NCBI GenBank assembly: GCA_004556925.1
Contig: SFFI01000006.1
Coordinates: forward strand, 1-64,000
Direction of reading: 5' to 3'
Origin: Clostridiales bacterium
Lineage (GTDB): Bacteria; Bacillota; Clostridia; Saccharofermentanales; DTU023
DNA length: 64,000 nucleotides
The position numbers were made by a program, and so were the translations under genes. Under the pieces are notes generated by a model, which saw only the letters and a list, made by a program, of their open reading frames with translations, made no database searches and had not been told where the DNA came from. Below, one piece after another: positions 63,600 to 64,000 of the stretch; the stretch's first letter is position 1, and each line of letters starts with the position of its first letter.

Positions 63600-64000
63600 A
63601 TGATTATCGCGATCTCCAACCAAAAAGGCGGGGTGGGTAAGTCCACGACCTGCATTAATTTGGCCGCAGCCCTGGCCAATCTCAAGGAAAAAGTCTTGAT
63701 TATTGACCTAGACCCCCAAGGAAATACCTCGTCGGGACTGGGTTTCAACCCCCGTGAGCAAGAAAATACCATTTACGACGTCCTCATCGGTGCCAAGACA
63801 ATAGATCAGCTAGTGGTTTCGACTGGGCGCAAGCATTTGGACCTCTGCCCGGGCAATATGGATTTAGCGGGTGCTGAATTAGAGATTGCAGATTTAGAAG
63901 GCCGAGAACTGATTCTGTCAAAGGCTTTGGCTTCAATCCAAGACCAGTACGACGAAATTTTCATTGATTGCCCTCCCTCACTTAGCCTTCTGACCATCAA
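63600..64000 (+). CDS. Chromosome-partition ATPase ParA/Soj (partial, runs off the window)
   Basis: At least 133 residues. MIIAISNQKGGVGKSTTCIN (deviant Walker A), DLDPQGNTSSGLG and FIDCPPSLSLLTI identify ParA/Soj. It moves ParB-parS complexes and regulates DnaA in Bacillus. CAGGAG stands 6-7 nt before the ATG. The 3' end and presumably parB lie beyond 64000. Confidence 0.97.
   Translation, partial: MIIAISNQKGGVGKSTTCINLAAALANLKEKVLIIDLDPQGNTSSGLGFNPREQENTIYDVLIGAKTIDQLVVSTGRKHLDLCPGNMDLAGAELEIADLEGRELILSKALASIQDQYDEIFIDCPPSLSLLTI

Overview
The window looks like chromosomal DNA of a low-to-mid GC Gram-positive anaerobe (Bacillota, most likely a Clostridia relative). Evidence: the order dnaA-dnaN-recF-remB(DUF370)-gyrB with parS sites and soj/parA next to it, AddAB instead of RecBCD, a B12-dependent ribonucleotide reductase with the typical Cys-rich tail, a sortase-type (LPHTG) wall protein, and strong AGGAGG-like ribosome binding sites. 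I do not recognise the species. The right end (about 56.1-58.2 kb) is the chromosomal origin, with DnaA-box clusters on both sides of dnaA and two perfect parS palindromes at 63.36 and 63.50 kb.

Layout. 1-1.06 kb: repeats only. 1.06-6.15 kb: an ABC importer operon (binding protein, fused double permease, ATPase with a large insertion). 6.9-9.9 kb: a long U32/RlhA-type protein. 9.9-12.5 kb (minus): a wall-anchored beta-helix protein. 13.0-16.5 kb: glutathione peroxidase, DppA-type D-aminopeptidase, ClC exchanger. 17.3-26.5 kb (minus): a seven-gene peptide-utilisation operon (oligopeptide ABC importer OppBCDFA, S9 peptidase, M14 carboxypeptidase) divergent from an HTH regulator. 27.8-30.2 kb: two overlapping amidohydrolase paralogues, the first without any metal ligand. 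31.1-35.8 kb (minus): nrdJ (frame-disrupted) then pyrG, a nucleotide pair. 36.0-44.3 kb (minus): hutD-like gene, addB, addA. 44.6-45.6 kb (minus): aldo/keto reductase. 47.9-56.1 kb (plus): enolase, an ABC-2 exporter pair, an NAD synthetase whose glutaminase site is lost, mutM and a cardiolipin synthase. 56.4-64.0 kb: the origin gene cluster.

The most striking feature is the intergenic DNA. Five arrays of short-arm, 14-20 nt-loop inverted repeats occupy gaps at 1-0.4, 14.6-14.9, 16.6-17.1, 30.3-30.9 and 46.2-47.5 kb. They belong to at least three unrelated arm sequences (TTGGTGGCAAA, GGTTGGCAAG, TTGTGAAAT) but share one design: one inverted repeat per unit and a rigid unit length of 62-64 or 74 bp, close to six or seven turns of B-DNA. 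Two arrays also share a conserved terminal segment, and one is flanked on its far side by a remnant of the pyrG 3' end. This is my best candidate for something undescribed.

A second theme is repeat expansion inside coding sequence: the U32 protein, S9 peptidase, M14 peptidase, AddA, AddB, ClC N-terminus and surface protein all carry short in-frame repeats or low-complexity inserts. A third is enzyme decay or divergence in otherwise well-kept genes: an amidohydrolase without its metal site, NadE without its Glu-Lys-Cys triad, and split nrdJ. Both extracellular solute-binding proteins lack a lipobox cysteine, which is odd for a wall-sorting Gram-positive.
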